From an uncultured Senegalimassilia sp. (lineage in GTDB: Bacteria > Actinomycetota > Coriobacteriia > Coriobacteriales > Eggerthellaceae), in assembly GCF_902464545.1 (NCBI RefSeq), contig NZ_CABQJR010000005.1, positions 45,819 to 109,818 of the forward strand: DNA of 64,000 nt, in the 5' to 3' direction. Within the stretch, counting starts at the first letter, position 1; each line of letters opens with the position of its first letter. Under the pieces are notes generated by a model. It searched no databases, was not told the origin of the DNA, and worked only from the letters and a program-made list of their open reading frames with translations. The position numbers and the translations under genes are program-made. Below are positions 1 through 8,770 of the stretch, piece by piece.

Positions 1-563
1 CGCTCATCTTCCCCACGCTTGGCGACGTTATAGGTTTGAGCAATAACGGCTTCGGCCTGTTCGCGGGTACCGCGGTCAACGACACGTCGTCGGTGACCGC
101 CGCCGCAGCTGTATGGGACGGCATGCACCCCGGCGCAAACGCGCTCGATTACGCCACCATCGTCAAGCTCACGCGCACGCTCGCCATCATCCCCATCACG
201 TTCGCGCTGGCGCTATGGGTTTCCGCGCACGAACGCAAGCAAGCCGCGGAAAACGGCGCGAATGATGCATCTACCAGCGGTTTCAGCTTGAAACGTGCGC
301 TGCCCACGTTCATCGTGCTGTTCGTGTGCGCCTCCCTGGTGGCCACGGGCGCCAGCGCCGCAGGCGTCGACCCGGCCGTTTTCGCGCCGCTCAAAACGCT
401 CAGCAAGTTCTTCATCGTGGTTGCCATGGCGGCCGTCGGCCTGAACACCGACGTGGTCGGCCTGGTGAAGTCGGGCGCAAAACCCATCGTGCTGGGCGCG
501 GCATGCTGGGTGGCCATTGCATGCACGAGCCTGGCGGCGCAGCACGCGCTAGGACTCTGGTAA
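1..563 (+). CDS. YeiH/UPF0324-family membrane transporter, C-terminal part
   Basis: The reading frame is open from the left edge (codons in phase with position 3), so the N-terminus lies outside the window. The visible part has the family signature around GLSNNGFGLFAGTAVNDTSS, then alternating hydrophobic helices and a charged loop near 235-290. It ends with the family-typical stretch LKTLSKFFIVVAMAAVGLNT and a last membrane helix. Members of this family (YeiH, putative sulfate exporters) are polytopic inner-membrane proteins, but the substrate is not proven for most. A TTG at 36 could pass for a start, but the match continues upstream of it. No partner gene is visible. Confidence 0.85.
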   Translation, partial: LIFPTLGDVIGLSNNGFGLFAGTAVNDTSSVTAAAAVWDGMHPGANALDYATIVKLTRTLAIIPITFALALWVSAHERKQAAENGANDASTSGFSLKRALPTFIVLFVCASLVATGASAAGVDPAVFAPLKTLSKFFIVVAMAAVGLNTDVVGLVKSGAKPIVLGAACWVAIACTSLAAQHALGLW

Positions 564-692
564 CGCTGGGCGTGCGAACGCTAGGCGCCCGGAGCCGGAG
601 CCGTTGAATCCGAATCCGACGTCCGCGCCGCCATCCCGCAAAACCGCCGCTTCCGCGGTTCAAACAAATTCGCAAACGAAGAAAGGGTCGAT

Positions 693-1529
693 ATGCTGAC
701 CATCGGATGCCATCTGTCAACGTCGAAGGGCTTTCTAGCCATGGGCGAAACCGCGCTTTCCATCGGCGCGAACACGTTCGCGTTCTTCACGCGAAACCCG
801 CGCGGTGGCAAGGCGAAGGCCATCGACCCCGCCGACGCGGCGGCGCTGCGCGCGCTGATGGCCGAGCACAACTTCGGCCCCTTGGTGGCGCACGCCCCCT
901 ACACGCTCAACCCCTGCTCGGACAAGCCGCACGCCCGCGAGTTCGCGCTCGAATGCATGGCAGACGACCTGGTACGCATGGAATCCGTGCCCGGCAATTA
1001 CTACAACTTCCATCCGGGAAGCCATGTGAAGCAAGGCGCAGAAACGGGCATCGAGCTGATATCGGGCCTGCTCAACCAAGTGTTGCGCCCCGAACAGACC
1101 ACCACGGTGCTGCTGGAGGCCATGGCCGGCAAGGGTACCGAGGTGGGCCGCACGTTCGAGGAGCTGGCCGCCATCATCGACCGCGTGGAGCTTTCCAATC
1201 ACATGGGCGTGTGCCTGGACACGTGCCACATCCACGACGGCGGCTACGACATCGTGAACGACCTGGACGGCGTGCTCGACGAGTTCGACCGCGTGATCGG
1301 CCTTGAGCGCCTGCGTGCCGTGCATATCAACGACTCGAAGAACCCCTGCGGAGCGCACAAGGACCGCCACGAGTGCATCGGCCAAGGCTTCATCGGCGTC
1401 GACGCATTCCAGCGCATCGTCACGCACCCCGCGCTGCGCGAGCTGCCCTTCATCCTGGAAACCCCCAACGAGCTGCCCGGCTACGCAGCCGAGATCAAGC
1501 TTCTGCGCGAGCTGGCAGAAAGGGAGTAA
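693..1529 (+). CDS. nfo: Deoxyribonuclease IV (AP endonuclease family 2)
   Basis: 278 residues, the normal length for endonuclease IV, a TIM-barrel enzyme with three zinc ions that cuts DNA 5' of abasic sites in base excision repair. The start MLTIGCHLSTSKGF gives the first metal-site strand (GCH). VAHAPYTLNPCS, NFHPGSH, LLEAMAGKGTEVG, CLDTCHIHDGGYD and VHINDSKNPCGAHKDRHECIG supply the expected His, Glu and Asp ligands in order, and FILETPNE closes the barrel. The ATG at 693 follows a GAAAGGG ribosome-binding site. It is monocistronic and separated from both neighbours. Confidence 0.93.
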   Translation: MLTIGCHLSTSKGFLAMGETALSIGANTFAFFTRNPRGGKAKAIDPADAAALRALMAEHNFGPLVAHAPYTLNPCSDKPHAREFALECMADDLVRMESVPGNYYNFHPGSHVKQGAETGIELISGLLNQVLRPEQTTTVLLEAMAGKGTEVGRTFEELAAIIDRVELSNHMGVCLDTCHIHDGGYDIVNDLDGVLDEFDRVIGLERLRAVHINDSKNPCGAHKDRHECIGQGFIGVDAFQRIVTHPALRELPFILETPNELPGYAAEIKLLRELAERE

Positions 1530-1581
1530 ACAGCGAAAAGGCAGCTGGCAAAGGGCGCGTTGGTACCCGGACAGCACGCAA

Positions 1582-1624
1582 GGAGAATAGGGAAGGCGAC
1601 ACGCCTTCGCCTTCCCTATTCTCC
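1582..1624. repeat. Perfect 17-bp inverted repeat (strong hairpin)
   Basis: Arms 1582-1598 and 1608-1624 are perfectly complementary (GGAGAATAGGGAAGGCG and its reverse complement) around a 9-nt loop. The hairpin lies 52 bp after the endonuclease IV stop and has no T-run on either side. It resembles a REP-type palindrome or a Rho-assisted 3' stabiliser more than a classic intrinsic terminator. The rest of 1530-1922 shows no gene. It is AT-richer towards 1700-1900 and probably carries the promoter of the next gene. Confidence 0.6.
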
Positions 1625-1922
1625 GCCCTCCACTCCCCCCTCTTCCCATGCGGCAGCTCACCCGACAACCGTTGAGCACGCAAACCGACAAATACCCGCG
1701 GCAAACATCGCGATTCTTTTCGCCAGCTTCCCCTTCCCCGCCCCTTCCTTCGCCATATATTCCCAGGTCAGCTAGGTTATCGATTTGCCCGATAACAATC
1801 CATCGATAAATATCCTAGTAACCTGCGTTGAATACCGGGCAATTCGGTGTTTCAATACGAACAGCAAAACCACGGCAGGCAAGGCGCCCGCCGGCACTAC
1901 GCGATCCAAGGAGCACCGCATC

Positions 1923-3266
1923 ATGGCAAAGAAGAACATCCCGTACGACCAGAAGTACTACGATCCCGAGATCGAGTGCATGCCGCGCCCCGAGCTTGAG
2001 CAGCTGCAGCTCGAGCGCCTGCAGACCATGGTGCAGTACGCCTACGACAACACCGTTTACTACAAGCGCAGCTTCGACGCCGCCGGCGTGAAGCCCTCCG
2101 ACATCAAAACGCTTGACGACCTGGCGAAGTTCCCGTTCATCAACAAGCAGACCGAGCGCGAGACCCAGCACGTGGGCAGCTTCTTCGGCGAGCTGTGCAG
2201 CGTGCCCGAGGAGGACGTCGTGTTCATGGCCACCTCCTCCGGCTCCACCGGCGTGCCCACGGTCAGCCCCTTCACGCAGGAGGACTTCGACCTGTGGCAG
2301 GACACCGAGGCCCGTCTGTTCTGGCAGGCCGGCATGCGCCCCAACGACCGTTACGTCCACGGCCTGAACTTCGCCCTGTACGTCGGCGGCCCCGATGTCA
2401 TCGGCGCGCAGCGCCTGGGCGCACTTGCCATCTGGGCCGGCGCCATCCCCTCCGACCGCCTGATCTTCGTGCTGAAGCAGTACCAGCCCACCATCATCTG
2501 GACCAGCCCCTCCTACGCCTGGACGCTGGGCCAGAAGATCAAGGAGAAGGGCCTCGACCCACGCAACGACTTCAGCATCCGCACCATCATCGTCGCAGGT
2601 GAACCGGGCGGTTCCATCGAATCAACGCGCGAGAGCATCGAGGAGCTGTGGGGCGCGAACGTGGTCGACTTCTTCGGCCTGTCCGACATCTACGGCGCCT
2701 GCGCGGCCATGTGCGAGGCGAAGGACGGCCTGCATATCGTTGAGGACCAGATCCTCGTTGAGACCGTCGACCCGGTCACCGGCGAGGTGCTCGAGCCCGG
2801 CAGCGTGGGCGAGCTGACCTACACCACCCTTATGAAGAAGGCCCGCCCGATGATCCGCTTCCGCACCGGCGACATCGGCTACGTTTCCACCGAGAAGTGC
2901 AACTGCGGCCGCACCCACGCCCGCATCCACGTGACCGGCCGCAAGGACGAGATGTTCATCGTGGGCGCCGTGAACGTGTTCCCCTCCGACGTCGAGTACG
3001 TCGTGCGCAAAGAAGCGGGCCTGACCGGCGAGTACTCCATCCGCGTGTACGACGAGAACTTCACCACCCGCTATGAGGTGTCCGTCGAGCGCGCCCTTGG
3101 CAGCGACGAGCCCTACGATCAGGTGTCCAAGCGCGTCGAGGCGGCGCTGAAGGCCCACACGGGCGTGCGTCCGGCCAAGGTCATCGTGTTCGACGCCGAC
3201 AAGCTGGGCACCTCCAGCGAGCACAAGGCGAAGCGCTTCATCGACGAGCGCGACAGCGCGAAGTAA
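1923..3266 (+). CDS. PaaK-like phenylacetate-CoA ligase family protein
   Basis: 447 residues, close to typical PaaK (about 430-440). This family activates arylacetates with ATP and CoA through an acyl-adenylate. Visible motifs are the phosphate-binding loop SSGSTGVPTVSPFT, the adenylate region VDFFGLSDIYGA, RFRTGDIGYVS, four cysteines around CNCGRTHARIH, and GRKDEMFIVGAVNVFPSDVE, which matches the C-terminal hinge of PaaK. I chose the ATG at 1923 because AAGGAG lies just upstream and MAKKNIPYDQKYYDPEIE matches family N-termini. The frame could extend upstream to 1785 but that part looks non-coding. It is followed by a ferredoxin-linked 2-oxoacid oxidoreductase, so the product may be an arylacetyl- or acyl-CoA. 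The substrate is not decided by sequence. Confidence 0.85.
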   Translation: MAKKNIPYDQKYYDPEIECMPRPELEQLQLERLQTMVQYAYDNTVYYKRSFDAAGVKPSDIKTLDDLAKFPFINKQTERETQHVGSFFGELCSVPEEDVVFMATSSGSTGVPTVSPFTQEDFDLWQDTEARLFWQAGMRPNDRYVHGLNFALYVGGPDVIGAQRLGALAIWAGAIPSDRLIFVLKQYQPTIIWTSPSYAWTLGQKIKEKGLDPRNDFSIRTIIVAGEPGGSIESTRESIEELWGANVVDFFGLSDIYGACAAMCEAKDGLHIVEDQILVETVDPVTGEVLEPGSVGELTYTTLMKKARPMIRFRTGDIGYVSTEKCNCGRTHARIHVTGRKDEMFIVGAVNVFPSDVEYVVRKEAGLTGEYSIRVYDENFTTRYEVSVERALGSDEPYDQVSKRVEAALKAHTGVRPAKVIVFDADKLGTSSEHKAKRFIDERDSAK

Positions 3267-3299
3267 GCGACGGCGCAAAACCATCTGGTTCACATCGAC

Positions 3300-3330
3300 C
3301 GCATCCCGCAACAGGCTTTTGCGGGATGCG
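3300..3330 (+). repeat. 12-bp stem hairpin between ligase and LysR-like gene
   Basis: CGCATCCCGCAA (3300-3311) pairs with 3319-3330 around a 7-nt loop. There is no T-tract. It may end part of the ligase transcripts or set mRNA stability between the two genes. Confidence 0.5.
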
Positions 3331-3353
3331 GCACAGAACGAAAGGATCTTCCC

Positions 3354-4007
3354 ATGGCATACGATTTCTCCGTTTCCGGGCAGCATTACCTGTTCAATGT
3401 CCAGACGTTTGCGCACACGGTGCTGGCGCTCGGCGGCGACTCCTACAACTACGCGTTCCGCGACCGCACCACGCAGGGCGTCATCGATGACGTGGCATCG
3501 GGCGAAAGCGAGCTGGGCGTGGTGTTCGAGACCTCCGCGACCGCCGCGGAGCTTGACGCCGCCTTCGACGCCGCCGGCCTCGAGTTCGTGCAACTGGTCG
3601 AGTCGGCCCCACGCGTGGCGCTGCCGGCAAGCCACCCGCTGGTCAACGCGTCCAGCCTGACGCTCGAGCAGCTTGCCGATTACCCCTACATCTACTTTGA
3701 CCAGGGAAACGACGTTCCGGCTGCCTTCTTCGAGGAGGCGCTGGGCGACCAGCCGCGCGCCAAGTCCATCGCCACCACCGACCGCGCCAGCCTTTCCGAG
3801 CTGATCGTTGCGCTCAACGGCTACACGGTCACCTCCGGCATCCTGGTGGGCATCTCCGATGGCGCGCAGCTGCGCACGGTTCCGCTTGACGCGGACGTCA
3901 CGCTGCGCTTGGGCTACCTGAAGAAGAAGGGCGCGCAGCTCGACGGCACCGCGGCGCGCTTCGTGGCAACGCTCGAGAAGAACTTGGAGCGTTACGCCAA
4001 GTTCTAG
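3354..4007 (+). CDS. Stand-alone LysR-type substrate-binding domain protein (no HTH)
   Basis: 217 residues. The whole protein looks like the periplasmic-binding-protein-like effector domain of LysR regulators: an N-terminal strand FSVSGQHYLFN, then GVIDDVASGESELGVVFET (the usual 'G..D.gi' segment), VALPASHPLVNASSLTLEQLADYPYIYF and a late SGILVGI strand. The N-terminal winged-helix DNA-binding domain of LysR proteins is absent. The ATG at 3354 has GAAAGGA upstream, and the preceding sequence contains a hairpin rather than HTH coding sequence, so this does not look like a recent truncation. It sits between the CoA ligase and the oxidoreductase genes. It may sense the pathway ligand, but how it would act without DNA binding is unknown. 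Confidence 0.75.
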   Translation: MAYDFSVSGQHYLFNVQTFAHTVLALGGDSYNYAFRDRTTQGVIDDVASGESELGVVFETSATAAELDAAFDAAGLEFVQLVESAPRVALPASHPLVNASSLTLEQLADYPYIYFDQGNDVPAAFFEEALGDQPRAKSIATTDRASLSELIVALNGYTVTSGILVGISDGAQLRTVPLDADVTLRLGYLKKKGAQLDGTAARFVATLEKNLERYAKF

Positions 4008-4153
4008 GAAACGCGGTTTTTGCGACCATGGAGGGGACGAGCGCGCTCGTCCCCTTTTCGGCGTTTTGCGGGCCGACGCCGGGCCTGCCGGATGCCGGGC
4101 AAAAGCCGTGGCGTATGATGGAACGGCGTATCCAAGACGGGAAAAGGTTTCAC

Positions 4154-5104
4154 ATGATAGAAGTGCTTTGGCATGGCCGCGGCGGGCAGGGGGCCTTCAC
4201 CGCCGCTCGGCTTCTGGGCGCGGCGGCGTCGCTTGACGGCAAGCGGCACGCGCTGGCGTTCCCCTCGTTCGGCCCCGAGCGACGCGGCGCCCCCATGCGC
4301 GCGTTCACCAAGATCGATACGGTGCAAATCGGTGACCGAAGCGCCGTTTCGAAGGCGGATTTCGTTATCTACCTGGACGGAACGCTGCTGGCGTCCGGCT
4401 GGGAGCGCGAGCTGAAGCCAGGCGGCATCTGCCTGGTGAACACGGCTGATGCGCTGGACGATCCGCGCTTGCTGGCCATCGACGCGGACGGTCTGGCCAC
4501 CGAGCTTCTGGGCCGGCCCATCCCCAACACGGTGTTTCTGGGCGCGCTGGCGCAGCTTGCCGATTGCGTGAACCGCGAGAGCATGGAGGAGGCCATCCGC
4601 CAGTACATGCCCGCAAAGCTGCACGACGGCAACATCAAGGTGGTCGAGCGCGCCATCGCGCTGGTCCAGCAGGCCGAGGTTGCAGGGCATGAGGAAGCTG
4701 ACGTTGACGAATCCGCAGGTCATTCATGTGCTGCGGCGGAGACGGTAACCGCTTTGCACCGGTCTGCGCATTCTTCGGCAGCGCATATGCCGCAGCTGTT
4801 CGCCACCGTTCCCGAACCTTCCGCCTACGCCGACACCACCTGCTACACGGCGGGCTACTTGACGCAGGTCAACGCGGGTTGGCGCAACATGCGCCCGGTC
4901 CTCAATGCGGACGCGTGCACGGGCTGTCTGCAGTGCTACCTGTACTGCCCGGACGGCGCCATCTTCAAGGTTTCCGGGCAGAACAAGGCGGGCGTTTCGG
5001 TGGATATCGACCTTGATTTCTGCAAAGGCTGCGGGGTTTGCGCCGCTGCCTGCAAGTTCGACGCGCTTTCCATGGCGCCCGAAGCGAACGCGAAGGAGGC
5101 GTGA
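4154..5104 (+). CDS. 2-oxoacid:ferredoxin oxidoreductase, fused gamma-delta subunit
   Basis: 316 residues. Residues 1 to about 185 are the gamma domain (MIEVLWHGRGGQGAFTAARL, FPSFGPERRGAPMRAFTKID). After a linker, the last 90 residues or so are a delta-type ferredoxin domain with two 4Fe-4S motifs, CTGCLQCYLYCP near residue 252 and CKGCGVCAAACKF near 290. The delta clusters pass electrons to ferredoxin, and gamma helps bind CoA. In four-subunit enzymes these are usually separate genes, though fusions are known. I start at the ATG at 4154 because the domain begins there. The frame also opens at 4028 but encodes nothing family-like. The stop overlaps the alpha-subunit start by one base. Confidence 0.9.
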   Translation: MIEVLWHGRGGQGAFTAARLLGAAASLDGKRHALAFPSFGPERRGAPMRAFTKIDTVQIGDRSAVSKADFVIYLDGTLLASGWERELKPGGICLVNTADALDDPRLLAIDADGLATELLGRPIPNTVFLGALAQLADCVNRESMEEAIRQYMPAKLHDGNIKVVERAIALVQQAEVAGHEEADVDESAGHSCAAAETVTALHRSAHSSAAHMPQLFATVPEPSAYADTTCYTAGYLTQVNAGWRNMRPVLNADACTGCLQCYLYCPDGAIFKVSGQNKAGVSVDIDLDFCKGCGVCAAACKFDALSMAPEANAKEA

Positions 5105-6420
5105 TGAGCATGAAGCGTTTTCTATCCGGTGACGAGGCGTTCGCCGAGGGCGTGCGCCTGGCGCGGCCGCAGGTGATCTCGGCCTACCCCATCACGCCGC
5201 AGACCGTCGTGGTCGAACGCCTCTCCGAAATGGTCGAGGAAGGCCAGCTGGCGGCCGAGTACGTGCACGTCGAAAGCGAGCATTCGGCCCTGTCGTGCGC
5301 CATCGGCGCGTCGGCCACGGGCGCGCGCACGTTCACGGCGACGTCGAGCCAGGGCTTGCTGTACATGGCAGAATGCCTGACCTATGCTGCAGGCGGCCGC
5401 TTCCCCATCGTCATGATGAACGCGAACCGCGCGACCGCGCTGCCGTGGAATATCTACGGCGACCAGCGCGACAGCCTAGCGCTTCTGGACCACGGCTGGG
5501 TGCAGGCATACGCGCAGGACAACCAGGAGGCGCTCGACCTGGCGCTCATGGCCTATGCCGTAGCCGAGGACCCTGAGGTCCGCACGCCGTTCATGGTGAA
5601 CTTGGACGGTTTTGCGCTCACGCATACCTACGAAAGCGTGGATATTCCCGACCAGGAGCAAGCCGACGCGTTCCTGCCGCCCTACGACGGCGCAGGCAAC
5701 CGCTTCGACTTCGCAAACCCCGTCAACATCGGCTACTCGGCGGGCCCGGAGTTCAACCGCTACTTCAAGCGCTCGGCTCACGAGGGTATGCTGGCCGCCG
5801 CCGACGCCGTGGAGCGCGTCGAAGCGCGCTTCGCCGAGGTGTTCGGCAGGAGCTATCCGGGCCTGATCGAGGCCGTGAACTGCGACAATGCCGAAATCGT
5901 GCTGGTCACGCTGGGCTCCATCGCCGGCCTGGCGCGCGAGCGCGTGGCGAAGCTGCGCGCGCAGGGCGTGAAAGCGGGCCTGGTGCGCATCCGGTACATG
6001 CGCCCGTTCCCCGCGCGGCAGATCGTGGAGGCGCTGGCGAACGCGACAGCCGTCGGCGTGCTGGAGAAGGACGTCAGCTTCGGCGCGGAAGGCACGGTCA
6101 TGACCAACGTGTGCTCCGCACTGCAGCAGGCGGGCAACGCCGTGCCGGTGGTGAACTTCGTGGGCGGCCTTGGCGGCGACGATATCACGCAGGCCCAGAT
6201 GAGGGGCATGTTCGAAGTGCTGGAGCAGATCGCCGCCGGGCGCATCGCGCCCGAGGATTGCCCGCGCGTGGGCTTTTTGGGCGTCGACTCCGTTGCCGAC
6301 GAGTTCGGCAACCCGTGCTGCGAAGGTTGCGGCGACGCCGGGGCCGTTGCCATTGCCGGCGGCGACCCTAAAGGCGTGCGCGACGGTGCGTGCGCAACCG
6401 ATGCGGAAGGAGGCCGATAG
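5104..6420 (+). CDS. 2-oxoacid:ferredoxin oxidoreductase alpha subunit (PorA-like)
   Basis: 438 residues. The PYR-like domain starts with FAEGVRLARPQVISAYPITP, then QTVVVERLSEMVEEG, HVESEHSALSCAIGASATGA and FTATSSQGLLYM. This is followed by domain II with LVTLGSIAGLARERV and VRIRYMRPFPARQIVEAL, as in pyruvate and ketoisovalerate:ferredoxin oxidoreductase alpha chains. It pairs with the beta subunit to form the thiamine diphosphate site for oxidative decarboxylation of a 2-oxoacid to acyl-CoA, or the reverse carboxylation. The ATG at 5104 follows GGAGGC and shares one base with the preceding stop. The C-terminus carries an extra cysteine-rich CCEGCGDAG stretch. Substrate class (pyruvate, branched-chain, aryl) is unresolved. 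Confidence 0.9.
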   Translation: MSMKRFLSGDEAFAEGVRLARPQVISAYPITPQTVVVERLSEMVEEGQLAAEYVHVESEHSALSCAIGASATGARTFTATSSQGLLYMAECLTYAAGGRFPIVMMNANRATALPWNIYGDQRDSLALLDHGWVQAYAQDNQEALDLALMAYAVAEDPEVRTPFMVNLDGFALTHTYESVDIPDQEQADAFLPPYDGAGNRFDFANPVNIGYSAGPEFNRYFKRSAHEGMLAAADAVERVEARFAEVFGRSYPGLIEAVNCDNAEIVLVTLGSIAGLARERVAKLRAQGVKAGLVRIRYMRPFPARQIVEALANATAVGVLEKDVSFGAEGTVMTNVCSALQQAGNAVPVVNFVGGLGGDDITQAQMRGMFEVLEQIAAGRIAPEDCPRVGFLGVDSVADEFGNPCCEGCGDAGAVAIAGGDPKGVRDGACATDAEGGR

Positions 6421-6422
6421 CC

Positions 6423-7343
6423 ATGGCTTTGAACGCGAAGACCCTGCCCGATGACGAGTTCTTCTTCGGGCACAAAGCCTGCGCCGGATGTGGCGGCTCG
6501 CTTGCCGTTCGCGCAGCGCTCAAGGTGCTCGGCCCGAACGCGGTAGCGGCGCTGCCGGCGGGCTGCATGAGCGCCGTCGGCTTCAACTTCCCGCAGCTCT
6601 CCTTCGCCAACAATGCGATGATCACGCCTTTTGCGGCAACGGCAAGCGTGCTCACCGGTATCGAGGCCGGTTTGCGGGCGCAGGGCATCAAGCCCGACGA
6701 CTGCACCGTGGTGGGTTTCGCCGGCGATGGCGGCACCGCCGACATCGGCCTGCAGGCGCTTTCGGGCGCCATCGACCGCAACGACGATGTGCTCTACATC
6801 TGCTACGACAACGAGGCGTACATGAACACGGGCATCCAGAAGAGCTCGCTGACGCCCTTCGGCGCGAAGACCACCACCACGCCGGCCGGGCGCAACGCGC
6901 ACGGGTGCCTGACGCAGAAGAAGAACGTGTTCGAGATCGTGGCCGCGCACGGCATCCCCTATGCGGCCACCGCCAGCGTGGGGTATCTGCCCGACTTCCT
7001 GCGCAAGCTGGAACGCGCCCGTGACATCCGCGGCACGCGCTTCATCCACGTGATCGCGCCCTGCCCGACCGGCTGGGGCTGTCCCGAGGCCGATATGGTG
7101 GACGTGGCGCGCGACATCGTGGATTGCGGCCTGTGGTATCTGGCCGAATACGAAGGACCCCAGCTCAGCGGCGTGCCGGGCGGGCAGTTCAAGCTCAGCA
7201 GGAACCCGCGGGAGTTCGCCAGCGTTGAGGCATATCTGCGACGCCAAGGCAGATTCCGCGCGCTCACCGACGACGAAATCGCCCAGGTGGAAGCCGGCCG
7301 CGACGCAAAATGGGAGAAGATCCGCCGCGATTGGACGGCGTAA
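6423..7343 (+). CDS. 2-oxoacid:ferredoxin oxidoreductase beta subunit (PorB-like)
   Basis: 306 residues. CAGCGGSLAVRAAL near residue 20 and the later CPTGWGCPE give the conserved cysteines for a 4Fe-4S cluster. The thiamine-diphosphate motif is GDGGTADIGLQALSGAIDRN followed by YDNEAYMNTGIQKSS. It completes the enzyme with the two upstream genes. The ATG at 6423 lies 2 bp after the alpha stop and has GGAGGC upstream, so translation is coupled. It is the last gene of the operon. The product probably works with the PaaK-like ligase on the same acyl-CoA. Confidence 0.92.
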   Translation: MALNAKTLPDDEFFFGHKACAGCGGSLAVRAALKVLGPNAVAALPAGCMSAVGFNFPQLSFANNAMITPFAATASVLTGIEAGLRAQGIKPDDCTVVGFAGDGGTADIGLQALSGAIDRNDDVLYICYDNEAYMNTGIQKSSLTPFGAKTTTTPAGRNAHGCLTQKKNVFEIVAAHGIPYAATASVGYLPDFLRKLERARDIRGTRFIHVIAPCPTGWGCPEADMVDVARDIVDCGLWYLAEYEGPQLSGVPGGQFKLSRNPREFASVEAYLRRQGRFRALTDDEIAQVEAGRDAKWEKIRRDWTA

Positions 7344-7506
7344 CGCGAGGATGCGCGACGAAGCGACGGCACGACGCAACGGCTGAGATTCGCGAATAAG
7401 TTACCGCCATAGGGCCATCCTCCCGGCGGCGTTTCTTTCGCCCGCAAAAACCGCCTCGCCACCGCCCAGCGGGCGATTTGCTCGCCCGTAAACCCCAACA
7501 GAAACG

Positions 7507-7534
7507 GAAACCGGCGCTCAAGGGCGCCGGTTTC
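7507..7534 (-). terminator. Hairpin terminator after the usp gene
   Basis: GAAACCGGCGC (7507-7517) pairs perfectly with 7524-7534 around a 6-nt loop. Read on the minus strand it is followed by a T-rich TTTCCGTTTCTG stretch, which suits the end of the phosphate transporter/stress protein transcript. It may also limit read-through from the converging oxidoreductase operon. Confidence 0.6.
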
Positions 7535-7588
7535 GTATGGGGGGATGCCGCCAAGGGGAGATGCGACATCGGATATGTTGCGGAGCGC

Positions 7589-8446
7589 TTATGCCTGAGG
7601 GACGATGATGGTCGGCACCTTCAGGTTCAAAAGCACGCTGTGAGTGACGCTGCCGAACAGCGTGCGACCCAGCGCATTGCGCGAGTTGGTGCCCATGACC
7701 AGCATGGATGCTTCCTTACCGGCTTCGATAAGGGCACGGGAGGGCGAGGAATCCTCAACAGTGCGGCCCGTGGCCTGCAGCGCCGGGTACTCGAAGGCAA
7801 GTCGGCCGAGCTGGCGGTCAAGCTCGATCTGACGCTGCTCGCCGACGGGGGCGAGGCCGCCGCCCATGGATTCCGCGGTGCGCTCAAGCCATGCGGGAAC
7901 GCCCCAGGCGCTGATCAGCTCAAGCGGCTGCTGCGTGGCCACGGCCGCGCGTGCGGCGAAGTCGATGGCGCGGGCGCTGATCGCCTCGTCGGGGCCGACG
8001 CCCACGACGACCCCGGTACCCTGCTGCTTCGCATCCCAATCCGCGGGCACCACGACGGTGGGGACGCTGGTGGACACGGAAACGCGCAGGCCCTTCGCGC
8101 CGCCGATGGTTTCGCCGATGGTGTGGCCGTGGTGGCTGCCCAACACGATCAGGTCGTGCATGGCCGCGGAATCGGCGAGCACGCCGACGATGTCGCCGAC
8201 GGAGACGCTTGCCTGGATGCGCATGTCGGGATAGCTTTCCAAGGCTGCTTGGCGCTTCTTCTCGAGCGCGGCGGTCACGGTTTCGGTGATGGTTTCGACG
8301 CCTACTCCGGCTTTGTTGGCGATCGCTTCATCGATGACCGCCAGCATGTGGACGTCGTAACCGACCACGCGAGCGAATCGCACCGCCCAATCAAGGGCGC
8401 GACGCCCGCGATCGCTGCCGTCAATGCCTACCAAAATGCTTCCCAT
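7589..8446 (-). CDS. Universal stress protein, tandem UspA domains
   Basis: 285 residues in two Usp folds. The first runs from SILVGIDGSDRGRRALDWAV to SVSTSVPTVVVP (about 1-145). The second runs from GTGVVVGVGPDEAISARAI to VPTIIVPQA (about 148-285). The second has the ATP-type loop GTNSRNALGRTLFGSVTHSV (G-x2-G-x9-G-S/T-like), while the first has the looser GSHHGHTIGETIGG. Cytoplasmic Usp proteins bind nucleotide and support survival under stress, and their partners vary. The ATG has AGGAG upstream. It lies 81 bp behind the small membrane protein gene and probably shares its transcript with the phosphate transporter. Confidence 0.88.
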   Translation of the reverse strand: MGSILVGIDGSDRGRRALDWAVRFARVVGYDVHMLAVIDEAIANKAGVGVETITETVTAALEKKRQAALESYPDMRIQASVSVGDIVGVLADSAAMHDLIVLGSHHGHTIGETIGGAKGLRVSVSTSVPTVVVPADWDAKQQGTGVVVGVGPDEAISARAIDFAARAAVATQQPLELISAWGVPAWLERTAESMGGGLAPVGEQRQIELDRQLGRLAFEYPALQATGRTVEDSSPSRALIEAGKEASMLVMGTNSRNALGRTLFGSVTHSVLLNLKVPTIIVPQA

Positions 8447-8527
8447 TGCAACTCCTAACGAAGTGATCGCATTCGGATATCGGTCAGAAGATAATACCCG
8501 CCAAAAGCACCCAACTGCAAACGTTGA

Positions 8528-8758
8528 TTAGTGGAACATCGGAATCATGAGCCAAAGGGCGAATAAAACGATCGAGACGCAGGCGGTGAAGCAGATAACG
8601 GAGACTACACGATGCAGCAGATGAGCGTTGCCCTGGGCGTCCACCGAGCCGTCGGCCCACATACGCAAACCCCATGCATACAGGACGCTGATAAGGCTCG
8701 CAACGCAAACCGCGGTGAATAGAACGGTGGCGAAGCTAATGATTTCAGTCGTGATCAT
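8528..8758 (-). CDS. Small membrane protein of unknown function
   Basis: 76 residues with two hydrophobic helices (about residues 5-27 and 50-74) joined by the hydrophilic loop RMWADGSVDAQGNAHLLHR. I do not recognise a family. The AAGGAAGG ribosome-binding site and the 12-bp gap after the phosphate transporter stop make it a genuine operon member, possibly a transporter accessory peptide, but nothing in the sequence proves that. Confidence 0.65.
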   Translation of the reverse strand: MITTEIISFATVLFTAVCVASLISVLYAWGLRMWADGSVDAQGNAHLLHRVVSVICFTACVSIVLFALWLMIPMFH

Positions 8759-8770
8759 GTTCTACCTTCC

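Noticed and set aside
5853..7379. 508-codon minus-strand frame opposite the oxidoreductase genes
   Set aside because: It is antisense to strongly identified genes and shows only GC-skewed composition with no domain.
7478..8458. 326-codon plus-strand frame opposite the universal stress protein
   Set aside because: It mirrors the codon structure of the real minus-strand gene and has no recognisable motif.
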